64,000 nucleotides of DNA from Tubulanus polymorphus (GCF_964204645.1 NC_134034.1:7189414-7253413); one strand, 5' to 3'. Positions 19,313-32,509 are shown, counted from the first letter of the stretch. The notes: a model not told the origin generated them from the letters alone. Made by a program: numbers and translations.

Positions 19313-20039
19313 AATTTTTGCTACGCTGGGTGGCCCCGCAACCGCCAATTCGTTCGTTGGAATTAATACAATTTATATCTCCCAGTTATGATGTGATTGG
19401 GATTTTGAAAAATCAATCTTCTGAGAATAGAATGGTACCGGTATTAGTAGTACGTATTTATAGTTTAGTATCACGTAGTAAAGACTGCTTAGAGGGTGGA
19501 TGATATCCTCGTTAGTAAGCCTGTACCATGAAGTTCCTTATTGGCTTATCATAAAACCGTTCTTCTAAATATTCCAGACGGTAAATATGGACCGAACCTC
19601 AACTGCATATTAAAACACAACAAGGTGACAACTGCAGTCCTTGGTATGCCGATGTGATGAATAAATTCGACGATCATACAAACATTTCGGGGACAAAAAT
19701 CAGCGGTCAGATAATTTCCTAGAATTGGCATTTAAGTCCAACTTTCCCTAAGTTGAATAGCTCACAGACTTGGAATCATACCGAAAATAGCAATAGCGGA
19801 ATTTATTCCTATTTCACTCGGAATAAAACGAGGAAAGATTTTGGCGTACGATGGCGATCAAGATAACTTTTGAAATCTAAGATAGTTGATTCCTAGTCTT
19901 AGTTTCGTCAAGCGACTCCCTTTTGTTAAAATTTAATCATTCCTAGCTCACAAACGGTATAAACCTCGAAAATCACTAACTATAATGATTCTAGATCTCG
20001 AGTCGAAAGTTACCAATAATCCCTTAATGTGAAATTAAA
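19313..20039. other. Non-coding with decayed satellite units
   Basis: No gene recognised. From about 19745 on, motifs such as ATAGCTCACAGACTTGGAAT and TAGCTCACAAACGGTATAAA look like very diverged units of the adjacent 61-bp satellite. Confidence 0.35.
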
Positions 20040-21145
20040 CTAGTGATGTCCAGCTCAGAGACTCTAAATTTACACAAACACTCGTGAAAAAAGGGCGATG
20101 ATTAACTCAGAAACTCAGAATGTACCTAACAAAATCACTTAATTAAAATTAAAAGGGCAATGATTTCAGCTCACAGCTCAGCTCAGCTCAATTTACCTAA
20201 AAAGTCAGTTGCGAAATTAAAAAAAGATGATTTCAGCTCAGAAACTCAGAATTTACCTAAATCACTTGTGAAATGCGATGATTTCACTTCAGAAATGTAG
20301 CGTTTTGACATCGCTCTCTTGAAAAGAATCCATTGTTGTTCTGGTGAGTTGTGTGTGATCCCGGTTGTCACTGCGAAAATAAAAGGGCGATCATTTCGGC
20401 TCAGAAACTAGGAATTTACCTAAAAAGTCGCTTGCGAAATTAAAAGGGCGATGATTTCGGCTCAGAAACTAGGAATTTACCTAAAAAGTCGCTTGCGAAA
20501 ATAAAAGGGCGATGATTTCGGCTCAGAAACTCGGAATTTACCTACAAAATCGCTTGCGAAATTAAAAGGGCGATGATTTCGGCTCAAAAACTCGGAAAAT
20601 ACATAAAAAGTCTCTTCCGAGATTAAAAGAGCGATCATTTCAGCTCAGAAACTCGGAATTTACCTACAGAATCACTTGCGAAATTAAAAGGGCGATAATT
20701 TCGGCTCAGAAACTCGGAATTTACCTAAAAAGTCACTTGCGAAATTAAAAGGGTGATGATTTCAGCTCAAAAACTCGGAAAATACCTAAAAAGTCACTTG
20801 CGAAATTAAAAGGGCGATGATTTCAGGTCAGAAACTCGGAATTTAGCTACAAAGTCACTTCCGAGATTAAAAGAGCGATCATTTCAGCTCAGAAACTCGA
20901 AATTAACCTACAAAATCACTTGCGAAATTAAAAGGGCGATGATTTCAGGTCAGAAACTCGGAATTTACCTAAAAAGTCACTTGCGAAATTAAAAAGGCGA
21001 TCATTTCAGCTCAGAAACTCGAAATTAACCTAAAAAGTCATTTGCGAAATTAAAAGGGCGATGATTTCAGCTCAGAAACTCGGAAAATACCTAAAAAGTC
21101 ACTTGCGGAAATAAAAGGGCGATGATTTCAACTCAGAAACAAGGA
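20040..21145 (+). repeat. 61-bp satellite array
   Basis: The unit reads approximately AAAAGGGCGATGATTTCGGC, TCAGAAACTCGGAATTTACC, TAAAAAGTCGCTTGCGAAATT. Thirteen regular units run from about 20379 with an exact 61-bp period; 20040-20300 holds degenerate units with indels, separated by a non-repeat stretch at 20300-20370. Central units are more alike than those at the edges. Confidence 0.9.
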
Positions 21146-23480
21146 ATTTTTCGAAGTCGAAGGATTTGTCTTGGTCCCAAAAGATCCAACTTACGCAAGG
21201 CTTTTAAACTTCGGATAAACCGTCGAAATCACTTTTAAATTTTAAAACTAGTTATTCATAGCTCAGGAAGTCGGAAGAAACCCCACTTCATCTCTCCTTA
21301 CAGATTCGGCACTGGAAATTATTTTTTGAAATGTGTTTTAGTTACCCCACTAAAAAACGAGTCAATATGTTTAATGGATGGCTGAATTTTTAAATTTTGA
21401 TGCTATGTATGTTGCGCTCATCTTAATAACTATTCTAAACATTTAGGCTAAGTAACATCACGATGTGAATGCATTACACGTAGTATTATGATTGAAACAA
21501 TAAAAATAAATTCATGCTTCAAAATATTTCGTATTGGGGCTTACGTCGAGTACTTTACTTCAGTAATTATCATTAAATGATATGATAGATTGCCAGAAAA
21601 ATGTATTTGTAGGGCTGAACAGGTCATTCATGTTGGGCTCTGCATCAAAGATCTGGTCTGCAGCAGCGATGTGGGGGCCTCGAGATATTGCATTAGAAGC
21701 CTTGGCAGTACATAGGAATCGATCTGCAGTCTGGGCCGACCACAATTCGATATTTTTCCTTCTATATATTTGAGATATTTGCCCAACGGTGTTGTCTTCC
21801 AGTCAAAACTATAGATGCATAAACTACTCAACTAAAATGTTGAACTAAAACCCAATACGATAACGTGAACTTCGGAAATTGATGTCGGGGAATTTAACAT
21901 ATGTAGGCCCTAGTCGTATAAGGAATCAAGTATGCTGCATCGAATCGATCCTATTCCTTTTCAGCAATGGAAACACAACGCTATGGTCTTATTTGAAAAT
22001 ATCTTTATTGACATGTTAATATGCACAAAATCTGTAGAGATATGATTAATTCTCGATGACTACAACATTAATACATATGTGTCAAACCTACGATGGAGAA
22101 CCGAAACATTTTTTTCTCAACTATTTTTTCATTTTTTGACTGGTCCCCTGATGTACAACCATGGAGGACTCTTAGCAGAGACAACATGCCATGCAACAGA
22201 AATAATCTATTCCCACAATGGTTGGTACGTGGTATGGCAATAATGAATATTCCGACACTTTTGATAATTACAGCACAAAATTAATCTTTTACACAAGGGT
22301 CATTTTAAACTATGTACGATATACATGTACCTGAGGTTGATAGAAATTCCTCAAATCGAAAATAACTGAATCTACATAGGGGAATCAATATATACCTTGT
22401 AGACAAATGGCCATTTAACATCATTATCAATACATAACATGGTTTTCATAAAAATTGACTAATACGTAGTAGTGTATTCAAATTTTCAACTCCCCTGGTG
22501 TAGAGTATACTCATTAGTCACAGATTTCTACAGGTATATAACATGTGACAGTGCTAATGATTATTGAAAATGAAGAAAATCATACATTGGATAATATAGC
22601 AGCAATATTAGACAATTGGTGGTCACCAATTTTAATAGGGGTAGACCTCTTACCTGCTAATACACCAGGGTCAAGGAAATCAATATAGGTTGGCAGGCTG
22701 TATGGTGCCAATGAAAAATTCAAGATGGCAGACATGGCTGTCATGTTGGACATATCATCTAGCTGATAGATCACCATTTTCAATATCACCTCTTACCTGT
22801 TCCAACTCATACACAAACTTTCAAGAAGATTTATTAAGACTTACCGGCTGTAGAGTTCTAACAAACCTTACAGGAGGGTGGTGCAGGAGGGTTAGAGATT
22901 ATTACAACATTGAACATTTTGAAAGTTCAGATGAGAAACTAAGCTTCTTTCGCAAGTTATTTTGTACCAATGGAGGCACGTGTCATACATGAGCAAAAAT
23001 GGACTTCAGTAAAGCAAAAGTCCATAAAAATTATACGATGCCCCTAGGAAAGGCATCAAGACAACACATCAAAGTGTAATGAAAACGTTAAAAAGAAACC
23101 TGATTCCATCTATGGACACTCATAATCCTCAAATGGACAAAAATGTTTGAATATTCAATACAAGTTCATACCTGCAAATGCAAATCAATTATACAAATTC
23201 ACACATGGAATCAAAATTAGAAGAAGTTGCGTTGGCACAACCATAGAAGAGAATCTTCAATGACATAACAAAATAGAGAATATTCTTTTTTCAGAGTACA
23301 TTTTTAAAGGGGTCCAGGAACACTATACTATGTCTACTCGGAAAGTGATATGGAATGCCCAAAAATCAGACACTCCATGTCAAGTTTAAATATAGAATGA
23401 ATGGTGTGAATTTTAGTTAATTAAAGATTTCATATCGATATGAGCTTACTGTTTTGATCAGTTCAAAAACCTGGTGAAAA
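21146..23480. other. Long non-coding stretch
   Basis: No ORF with family resemblance. On the minus strand, two donor-like CAG|GTAAGAGG sites occur at about 22653 and 22797 around an open stretch, which could be a relic exon, but no homology was recognised. Confidence 0.3.
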
Positions 23481-23574
23481 AAGGATAAATTGGGTCTGAC
23501 TATTTCAGATGGCTGGGAGTCACCTTCATTTCGGTCTGCAAATTATACATTTAGACTTTGCCTACGTACCTAAA

Positions 23575-23731
23575 ATGGCGGACGATTCAACTTCATCTTC
23601 CGATCCGTCTTGTTCTTGTCATGATTGTCATGATTTTATGGCGGTGTTAGCACTCATCAATGAACACGAATTGAAGTCAAGAACTAAGTGGTGCGTCTGG
23701 TGGAAGGAAAAGTTCTCTGAATATAGTGGTG
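23575..23731 (+). CDS. Candidate first exon, unrecognised
   Basis: Starts MADDSTSSSDPSCSCHDCHD and remains open to a donor-like G|GTATGT at 23731. It contains closely spaced Cys/His (CSCHDCHDF) and a Trp-rich end (KWCVWWKEKFSEYSGG). It lies inside the inverted arms described above, so it may be the 5' exon of a transposase-like gene whose remainder is missing. I do not recognise it; the exon call depends on the donor and the ATG context. Confidence 0.25.
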
Positions 23732-24490
23732 GTATGTTTATCTTTTACCGTAATTTTAATGTCTCTCTGACTCTAGTCTTGTTAATTGTTTTCTGTTCTA
23801 TCTATCTAGGCCTATAGTACAGTATAATAACTTATAAGCTGATGAGTGTTGTGTTAAGAAAGCACTTGTCGTGTTGACAAATGGCCTCGCAAACAGCATA
23901 TATACACCAGTACGAATAAGCCTTCATGTACTGTTTTTCGATATGATCGTATGCCTATAGGCTAATACATGCAGGCGCGCGTCACCGGAATTACAGATAT
24001 TATTGGGGCAAACCACTTCATTTCATTTCAGCGAAATCGCAATATAATGGTGATCATTACAAAGATTTGGTCGTAACCAAAATTATGGGGGACAGATGCT
24101 TCATCGCCCCCCCCCCCCATGATGCCGCTTTGACAAGCTGCCAGTTTTGCTTGGCCTAGCCTACTTATAGCCTACTAGCCTACTATAATTTTCTGGTTAT
24201 AATTTTAATTTTATAAATGCTTGACTTGAATGGACTTAATACCAAAACATATTTTTGGTGGGGGTGCAACATGCTTTTTTCTCTTTCACTTACTGCTTTT
24301 TGACTTAATGTTTTTGTCTAATACTCCATATAACATGTATATGATGTATTTTTGATAAAGGTTATTGGGATTATTACACAGCACAAATGTGGTGTCAATT
24401 AGTTCACATAAAAAATATGCTAATTATTTGAATATAGGAACATTTAAAGTTGTGGAAAATTTTTGTCCATCGTAAATGTGTGGACTCATT

Positions 24491-24493
<3 letters not shown>

Positions 24494-24581
<88 letters not shown>
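24494..24581. repeat. (TA)n microsatellite
   Basis: Uninterrupted TA dinucleotide tract of 88 bases. Confidence 0.98.
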
Positions 24582-24584
<3 letters not shown>

Positions 24585-24649
24585 TATATGATAATTGGAG
24601 GTAGGTAATTTGATAACATTTATTTTCTGCACACTTCGGCAACAGGACC

Positions 24650-24746
24650 CAGTTCCACAGTTGTGAGTTAGAGTTAAAGTTAGTTCATTTTCAATGTTTT
24701 AACCCAGGGTCAAATCTTAACTCAGAACTGTGGAACTGGACCCAGG
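24650..24746. repeat. Small inverted repeat
   Basis: ACCCAGTTCCACAGTTGTGA is inverted as TCAGAACTGTGGAACTGGA at the other end, arms about 25 bp, loop about 50 bp. Confidence 0.6.
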
Positions 24747-25560
24747 TGAGCTAATTTGGCCATTTTGGTTTGCTTTTTAACTTTTTACACATAATAATTT
24801 TTTATATCTTATTAACCCGATCGTTGTAGAGAAATGTTTGACAATCACCATATTTGTATATCAATGACTTGTAATATTCAACATATTGTACTCATTGTCA
24901 CCTAACATCATCTGCACCGTATGCACTATTAAAATGCTGTAAGGCCGTGTTGTAATCCATTTTTTTTAAGTCAATCAGAACTATGTACATGTATATTCAA
25001 ATTTTAAAATTGTGGAAGTTGATTTATATCAGAACAATGTGGTGTTTATTCAAATTAAGAAATTTGTGAAATAAAAAAGTTTGTATGGTACATATATGTT
25101 CATGGTTTTAGTTTATATTTTTCTTCAAGTTGAATGTAATTTGGGAGGACTTTTTAAGGAATTTCCTTTTGGATAGCCGATCTCCTGATTGGAAATAAGT
25201 TTCTATTGGTCATTAATTTGAATTTCATTCAGACAAAAAATGGGAATTTTGTTTGAACGAATTGCGCTGAAGGACCGAGTTCGTGGAACGATTTACGGGA
25301 TTCGAACCCAGTGTATTGGGCTACGTTACATCGTAGGTGAAGTCTAAATGCATAATTCGTTGACCGAAATGAAGGTGACTCCCAGCAATCTGAAATAGTC
25401 AGACCCGGATAAATTCGAGCCTCGACTATTTTTGCACCGGTAGCTGGCGCCATCTAATTAACAATAACAACGTAACAATATCAAGCTGGACCATCCTCGC
25501 TTGCCAGGGGTCCAGTATCACTCCCGAACTCGCTTCCACCAGCCCCCTGGCCTCACGAAG

Positions 25561-26455
25561 CGTGATTTCATTACTGGCGCTGTTGCGCATGACGTCATAT
25601 ATCGATTTGCGAAATACTTCCTTGTTCGGTAAAACGTTTGCTGATTGGTCCATTAAAACGGGAAAACCAACAGAAGTCTACTGTCGGTTTGTTACAAGCG
25701 CTGTGATTGGTACGACCGGATTCTGGTCGGCTAATAACGACTCCAACGACTCGTGAGGTCAAGGGGTTCGGGGAACAGCTTTAGCGTAGTGGGTTCGAAG
25801 GCGCTATTGCACCTTCGTACCCCCCTCCCAAAAATTTTTATTTCTCTATATTATTAATCGGGGAGGTCTGTAGAGTCAAAATAAATTACTTTTGACAAAA
25901 AAAATTAATTTTTTCCTAGCCAAAATTCTGATAATTTGGGGCCGATTTCCTCGATCCAAACCGATGGGTCGGCCATGTTTCCGCACTAATTACCACCTAA
26001 AAACATCTGAATAAATGTATCTCAATAAATTTAATTGAATTGAATTGATACAATTGAATTCGTTTTTGGGCATATAACTTTTCTTTATCAGAACATCTTT
26101 AGATCAATAGCTAAGTATGAAAATAATGCAAACATACACGTCATTTTCAGAGATGGTTATGTTTGAAAACATGGCTTTTGCAAAGTTTTAATGTCATGAC
26201 ATTTCAGTAGAGGGTTAGAAACTTTGATTGACATCCAATATGGCGTTGTTGACGTCGCGAATCGGCGATTTTACACGCGATTTAGGGCCAAAATATCTAA
26301 ATTTTAATCAAGTAAAAGTAAAAGTTACTGATTTTGAATCCCTAGACCTCCCTGATAATAAATATGCTGAAATAAACATTTTTGGGAGGGGGGTACGAAA
26401 GTGCAATAGCGCCTGTTCGAATCCCTTGACGGGTGAAGATGAATCCGGATGTGAT
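25561..26455 (+). repeat. Dispersed repeat family A, copy split by a MITE
   Basis: 25561-25799 matches 15909-16098; the match resumes at 26414 with TGTTCGAATCCCTTGACGGG. The interruption is the MITE at 25800-26413. Confidence 0.75.
25800..26413 (+). mobile_element. MULE-like non-autonomous element (MITE)
   Basis: A 614-bp element with inverted ends GGCGCTATTGCACCTTCGTA and TACGAAAGTGCAATAGCGCC; similarity between the ends extends roughly 100 bp. The flanking repeat is duplicated over GTTCGAA (7 matching bases of a probable 9). The interior has no transposase. A second copy at 39644-45046 shows a perfect 9-bp duplication, which together with the long TIRs suggests the Mutator group. Confidence 0.8.
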
Positions 26456-29400
26456 AATAGAGTCGGCCCATATTGAATGGGACAGGCAACCAGTCTAAGG
26501 CCGATGCACAATCCGAGGTCACATGATTAAAAATGTCAGCTTCCACAGCTTCGAAATGGCGTAAGGCATCAGACCACAATTAGGTTAGTAACTTGATGAT
26601 GCGTAGGGCTAGATCCCAGATCCCAAATATAGGCCTAATGTCTATTTGAACCTGACTTAAGAGCATTCCGGGTGGCCTAGCTCGCTCCTTTTTGATTGTA
26701 CATACCTGATAAAAGTCTGGCTCAAGTCCGATATACGTCGAAATAGTGCGCTATGCTAGCTATATCCATAAAAAATTCAAATAGCTCCAATCTTACTGAA
26801 AGAAAGCTTGTTGGAATGGGGAGGGCTCAAATAACAATATGCTTTTTAAATTTTTGAATTATCTTCAGTAGTTTTCGAGATATCGCAAATTGAAGTTTGA
26901 AAATTAGAGCGAAAAGTGTCTTCATGTTTCAATACACAAAAACTGTGATCTAAGAAGGCAATATTTCATGTAAACAAACTTCAATATCTCTTAAACTAAA
27001 AGAGATAGACTAGAAATTTAAAGAGCAATACGCTCATAGCACTTTCAGGTGACAGTTGAAAGACCCAAAATTTTTATCTGATTTAAAATGCCTATGGTAG
27101 GGATTTCAGGTCACGTGATCAAAATGTGTCATAATTAGCGTTTTCCACGCTTCAAATTTTCAATCGCTCATTAAAAACGTATTCTATATCCGATTGAAGC
27201 CAAACTTGCTCAGTATACTCAATTTACCGGTTATTTGTTCTGGTGTAAATTTCATGAGTGTATCTTGCCTAGTTACGGAGCAATAAGTCGTAGTTCGGCG
27301 CGCGTTGGCTCATTTCTAGGAAACAAGATGGCGGCCATGTTTGTTCATGCATTTTTCAAACACGTGAAAAACGCATGCAATTTTTTCGGTCAAATCCGCG
27401 AGCCGGCTGCTGATTGGCTGGATATTTGACCTCAGAATATTTTAAGAACATGTTTCAAGTAGAGCATGTCGGTGTGTGCTAGTTTTGGTAGGCCCTGTAT
27501 CACTCGGAAAAAGTCGTAAACATAATTCAAAGTGCTCATACGCTAAAATTAATAATTTTAACAACTTGCACTCTACTACATGATAAAATAAGATACTTTA
27601 TATATTGTTTTCAATTATTACTTTTAAGATTGATTTAGTAGTCTTTTGCGGATTTTGACCTAAAGTCGGCAAGGCGCTTCAAATTGTTTACATCCGGGTC
27701 ACTGCCAGCTCACACCGGCTGCCAGCTGATCAATCAAAACACTTCCTGGTTCATTTTTACCACTCTAAATGTCAATTTAACAAGTAAAACGTCACTTTCA
27801 CTCAATAAACTCATACTTTATTACGAAATCGGCAATATATAAGACGAATAATGGTTAGGCCTACCCAATTTAAAAACTTTGTGTATTTTGCACAAGAATC
27901 CAAGTTTTGTCTAAATTTTAGCTCACTTTTTGCTAAAAAGAAATTTTATTTTTCCTATCTGCTTCACCTTTAGGTAACCATCTCATCTTGAATACTAGGA
28001 TATCCCTCTGAAAAGCAGTTGTTATTCATTTGTTCATGGTTTTTCAATTCCAATTGTCGACCCTTTCGCTAAATAACTGCCGCTGCTAGGCCTAAAATAC
28101 CCACCAACCAGTGGTTAATCAAATAGATTCTAGAGGATTATATTATCAATTTTCTTTTTCATTCGAATGACTTGCCTAGAAGGAGACCTTTAATTAGATA
28201 CCAAACATGACATACTTTTTTAAAATTGACTTTCCGATAAAATATCGACGCAAAACAAGATGGCCGCCATTCCTCGAGCCTCAATTTGAGATATCATGAT
28301 ATAGATATTTCATGGGTAAATCTGTTAGGGCCTAGGGATATCTAAAGAAAAACAAAGGCTTTTCCATTCATTTCAATTTGATTTAATTTCGGAAAACCAT
28401 GTAATACGTAGATCTCTTCAACGCTTTATCCTATTCTTCTGCGGCAAGTGAGTATCTGAAATATAATGATATTATTAGTATCTTTTATTTCAGAAGGCTT
28501 TAAAACATTGAACTTATCCACTAAGATTAGTTATTTCAAATAATAAAGGTCTATAAGGCCATATCGAATCAACTAAATACATTAAAGATGTAGTTAATTA
28601 GATTCAAGATGGCCGCCTTGATACTTACCTTATGGTTACCGTGGTAATCGGTATCACCCTGATGCACGATATCTTCGGTATATTATCTCAAAATTGATAT
28701 TCCATGTCTTAAGTATCATTTATCTTGAGAAATAAACTATAGTATTGCGTGTTAATGGTTATAGAAGTGGGTATTAATTAGATAATTAGTATGCAAATTA
28801 GCCTAATTTACATATTTGTGCAATTACTTACATGAATCTAAACAAACTTTGTATAGACAACATACTGACCAAGTTTGGTTTTAAACAGATAAAAATTCTC
28901 GGAGTTATATAGGTTTTAATGTTAAATTTGATTCCTTTATCTGGCTAAAAAGCAGCAAAACCTAGACACTTCCTGTCTGTTACTTTCATTGGAAATGAAC
29001 TAAAGTGTATTGCGCAATCGAATGACAAAAATACCCCAAATTTCCACCCTTAGATTGCTTATAACTTTTGAACCTCTTGACCAATTTCGATTCTGTAAAG
29101 TGCTGTATGCTTATGCTATCCCCTTCTTCATTTTAAGCTATTAGAAAGACACATAGGACACATAGAAATTTTCAACCTGAAATCCCTACCTATGGTTTTC
29201 ATGGAAACCAGCCGAAAAATGGTAAAATAATGAAAATATCGATGTTAGATCAAATATTATGATGTAGAAAGGGGATACAATAACTAGTTATCAATATTTT
29301 ATGTTTGCCCTAAGTTTTTCTAGGAATATCTATTATTATGTAGATTATTATTATTAGGTTTCCATGGTAACGGCAAGAAAAAATGTGAAATATTGAGAAA

Positions 29401-30411
29401 TATTGATATGATTTCATATGAAATTATTTTTTTCACTACATAATTTTTGAAATGAATAAACATGATTATCAAGGCCTGTCAGTTAGGTCTATAGCCATAG
29501 GCTCCTATTGCAAATTGATTTAAATATACCAATGTTATATATTATTTGCTAGATGGATTTTAGTTAAGAAAAGCAGAAAATTAGGCTTGGCCTAGCTCAA
29601 AACGCTGAAATTTGAAATATATTCATGATATCATAATAAAATCAATCAGTTTAGAAACATAAACCAAGCAATAGTAATAATACTACTAATAATAACTAAA
29701 TGATAATCCATTTGTTTTGTTTTGAGCTAAATTTCAACAATATTTTATATATATTTCAATTTTGCTGCTTTTGGAAAATCCCCTCAGGAATCACGCGCCT
29801 CTATTTTTGCCCGTCACAAGCCTCAATTCATCCCATTAGACGCCTCCCTCTTTCAACAGCCGCTTTACCGACGGGAGCGTAGTGGCGATCCGCGCGCCAA
29901 AAAAAAATTTTTTGTCGATCATTTCGCTAAATCTGTCCTAATATTCAGAAATATAGTGATGAATAATTATGAATCGGAAAATAAATACAATAATTCACCG
30001 CTAGACCGATGAATAATTGTTGAATATTGATCTCATCACGAGCAGCGCTGCGCGTCGTCATTCAATAACAAGTGCCGGCCGCCATTTTGTATCGCTCGCT
30101 TCAACGCAAAACTTAGACATTGAATTTTCCGGCAGCGATCGCTCAGCCCCGACACGAAATAAAATCATGCGGTCTTCAGTATTTGAATTTTAAGATCCTA
30201 AACCTTCCGATTCCTGATGATTCGTCGCTTATTCCGGGTCCTAAGCTGACGAATTTTGCTCTTGAAAAAGGGTATATTTCGATTTCTATTTTCTTCGTCT
30301 AAAATGCGGATTTATACACTAAACCAACCCCCAAGTGATAAAGATCGATCTTATTGGTTGATTCCAAAAGATTTTAGCTCATTTGCATTGATAGACAGGT
30401 TTTATGAATGA
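26456..30411. other. Long non-coding stretch
   Basis: About 4 kb without a supported gene. Several AAGATGGCCGCC-type motifs recur (27325, 28258, 28608). CCTATGGTAGGGATTTCAGGT near 27088 is inverted near 29180 (CTGAAATCCCTACCTATGG), so part of the stretch may be a large non-autonomous inverted-repeat element. Confidence 0.35.
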
Positions 30412-30444
30412 TTTTACTACGCGATGTCAAAACGCGTAGTAAAA
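30412..30444. repeat. Perfect 12-bp-arm hairpin
   Basis: TTTTACTACGCG and CGCGTAGTAAAA flank a 9-base loop. Confidence 0.85.
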
Positions 30445-30552
30445 ACGCGCATCACACTTTTCCTAATCAATAATGGTCGTCACAATCGATAGTGGCGCCC
30501 CGCGCGGACATGAACATACCTAGCTATGCGTAAAGTCAATTGAGTAAATCGG

Positions 30553-30708
30553 CTGTTTATCTGTAGTTGGGGTCGGCAGGTAGACACTTCATGCAATACG
30601 TCGTGAACTGTCGATGTGAGTATTCCCCTGCTGTTTATCTGTGATTGGGGTCGGCAGGTAGACACTACATGCAATACGTCGTGAACTGTAGATTCCGTTA
30701 CTTTTGAA
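30553..30708. repeat. Two tandem copies of a 78-bp unit
   Basis: CTGTTTATCTGTRRTTGGGGTCGGCAGGTAGACACT...GTCGTGAACTGT occurs at 30553 and again at 30631 with few differences. Confidence 0.8.
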
Positions 30709-31142
30709 CCGTCTATCAAACTGTCGTCGTTTTATATTTATTTTGGTATGAGGAATCGACTGGTACAAATCGTTTTCAAAAATCATATTACAATAAAATT
30801 ATGTTGTTATAATTCTTGATATCGTTTCCAATTGTTTTATTCATGTCTTTTGCTTGCGCCAACCACCGATTTTTAGAGGTTTTAGGCAAAAATCTCAGTG
30901 TAAAACAATGTTGGGCCCAATATTGTTTGCCGACTTGTAATTGAATTTGAGGACTACAACCACATGATGATCTCAAACACAAACAAATTGGTCTCAAAGG
31001 AAATTAAAAGAAAAAACTTTATTATTTACAAATGAAAACGTCTATGTTAGGTTTCACTAATATCGTATCATCGGTTTCAATAATCGCGTAGGGGTAGCCA
31101 AGAAATTGGGCTTCAATTTTCGGAAGCCATTTCAATGTTGTT

Positions 31143-32180
31143 CTAAACGGCGTATTGATCAGCGATATCGGCCAATAGCGTGTGAAATATATCACCATTT
31201 CCAGTGCCAATTCGGTATCTGTACATGTATTCATCTAAGTATAATGGCAACATGTTCGGAATGCAACCGTGTCTTTCCTTAATTTTCCCTTTCACACTAC
31301 CCCATATTCCTTCGATGGTGTTGGTACACACCCCGTCAGCGCTTTTGAATTCTTTCGAATGGTTCACAGTTCCGTGCCGATATCCACATCTCTCTAAACA
31401 CCATTATGCACTCCACATGTCCGAATACACCGTCGCACAAGTTTCAACTACCTCTCGAATTATTGGCACCAACGTATCGGATGAACGACATGGAACGACT
31501 CGTAAAAACAGATTACGTGTACCAGGTTGACACAATCCAAAAATCCAATTTCGCTGTTTGCTGATTCCCCTGTGAGCCTTTGCTTTTTTTCCGAATAGGC
31601 TCTCGTCGATTTCCACAATTCCATCTACCACATTTCCACCCATGCGCGTGGGTTTCTTCATTAGGGCTGCCGACATGATTTCTTGTAGAAAATGGTAATG
31701 GTCCATTACGGCTTTCGCGTTGATATTTGGTTCCAATTTTTGCAACTCATACTGTTGCAAATCGATGCCGAATGAATATATGATTAACAGCAACGTCTGG
31801 AGTTTCAGTTTTGACCTTGAAAAGTATGATCCATTTCGGATTGATTTCGTACACTGGCATAACCGGCAATACCAAGCAACCCCGTCTGATATGTTTTGGC
31901 GTGGCGTCAACTTCATGGCCACATTGCATGTCTGGAAAATATAATAATCGTCAACGTAAAAAGCCTACTTAAAACATAAATATGCTGAATGAAAATGATC
32001 ACCGAACACTATACGGTATCTTACTGTACGTACCTCACACATTAACTCTGTGGCTAAAAGTCTTTGCGACATTAAATATTGTTGACATTTTACATCAGAA
32101 ATTAGCGCCTCATTGATGAAACTAATAATTCCAGGTGCAGGCCTTTGCGGCCCTAACGCAACCACATCGCCAGTCGCCAT
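31143..32180 (-). pseudogene. Merlin (IS1595/ISXO2-like) transposase, two exons, one nonsense codon
   Basis: Exon 1 is 32180-32034 (MATGDVVALGPQRPAPGI), ending at a GTACGT donor; the intron is 32033-31932, with acceptor TTTTCCAG; exon 2 is 31931-31143. Splicing is phase 0 and joins Cys residues into a zinc-ribbon (CEXCNV ... WYCRLCQCTK). The IS1595-type DDE core is clear: GIVEIDESLFGK (Asp), VYSDMWSA (Asp) and TNTIEGIWGSVKGKI (Glu). The only lesion is an in-frame TAA at 31404-31406 directly after YSDMWSA, where the family usually has Tyr. Length of about 310 residues is normal. It would cut and paste Merlin elements. I could not define its TIRs. Confidence 0.8.
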
Positions 32181-32509
32181 GATCGCTCAACTTTACAACT
32201 ACGTGCGTGGTGTCACCAGAATGTCACAATTTATAGGCCTACGTTTAGTTTACCAGTCACATCGGAGTAGTCGAAATTTCACTCACCTGACATGACACTA
32301 CATCCACTATTCAATATTTCTTGACATGTCACACACTACTTAATGCAACAATATGTTTTCTAATTTTTTAACCTATGGGGGGACATAAATCAACAAAAGC
32401 ATCGATGTCGCTGGACTACGAATGAAGTAGTTCATTTAACGCGATGACGCGTGTCAATTACATTTCCCGCGCTGCGTTCATTCATTTCTACTCACAATAC
32501 GGCGGTACT
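32181..32509. other. Putative divergent promoter region, left part
   Basis: Non-coding flank between the Merlin gene and the hAT insertion. With the hAT excised it joins 36086-36536 to form about 780 bp between two divergent genes. Confidence 0.35.

Larger units (their letters stand above)
23481..25410. mobile_element. Possible DNA element bounded by inverted arms
   Basis: GGTCTGACTATTTCAGATGG CTGGGAGTCACCTTCATTTCGGTC at 23493-23536 is inverted at about 25360-25405, with matching sequence over some 85 bp. The right flank also has GGGATTCGAACCCAGTG. The interior carries a candidate exon, a (TA)n tract and a hairpin. No transposase core was recognised. Confidence 0.4.

Noticed and set aside
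20379-21145. 61-bp repeats as a CRISPR array
   Set aside because: Units are contiguous tandem copies with no unique spacers.
22580-22789. Host exon with donor-like GTAAGAGG sites on the minus strand
   Set aside because: No family resemblance and no matching acceptor of good quality; kept only as a remark.
24424-24642. ORF of 72 codons across the (TA)n tract
   Set aside because: It is the translation of a microsatellite (alternating Tyr and Ile).
31022-31234. Minus-strand ORF overlapping the end of the Merlin gene
   Set aside because: Different frame from the DDE core and no motif; a shadow.
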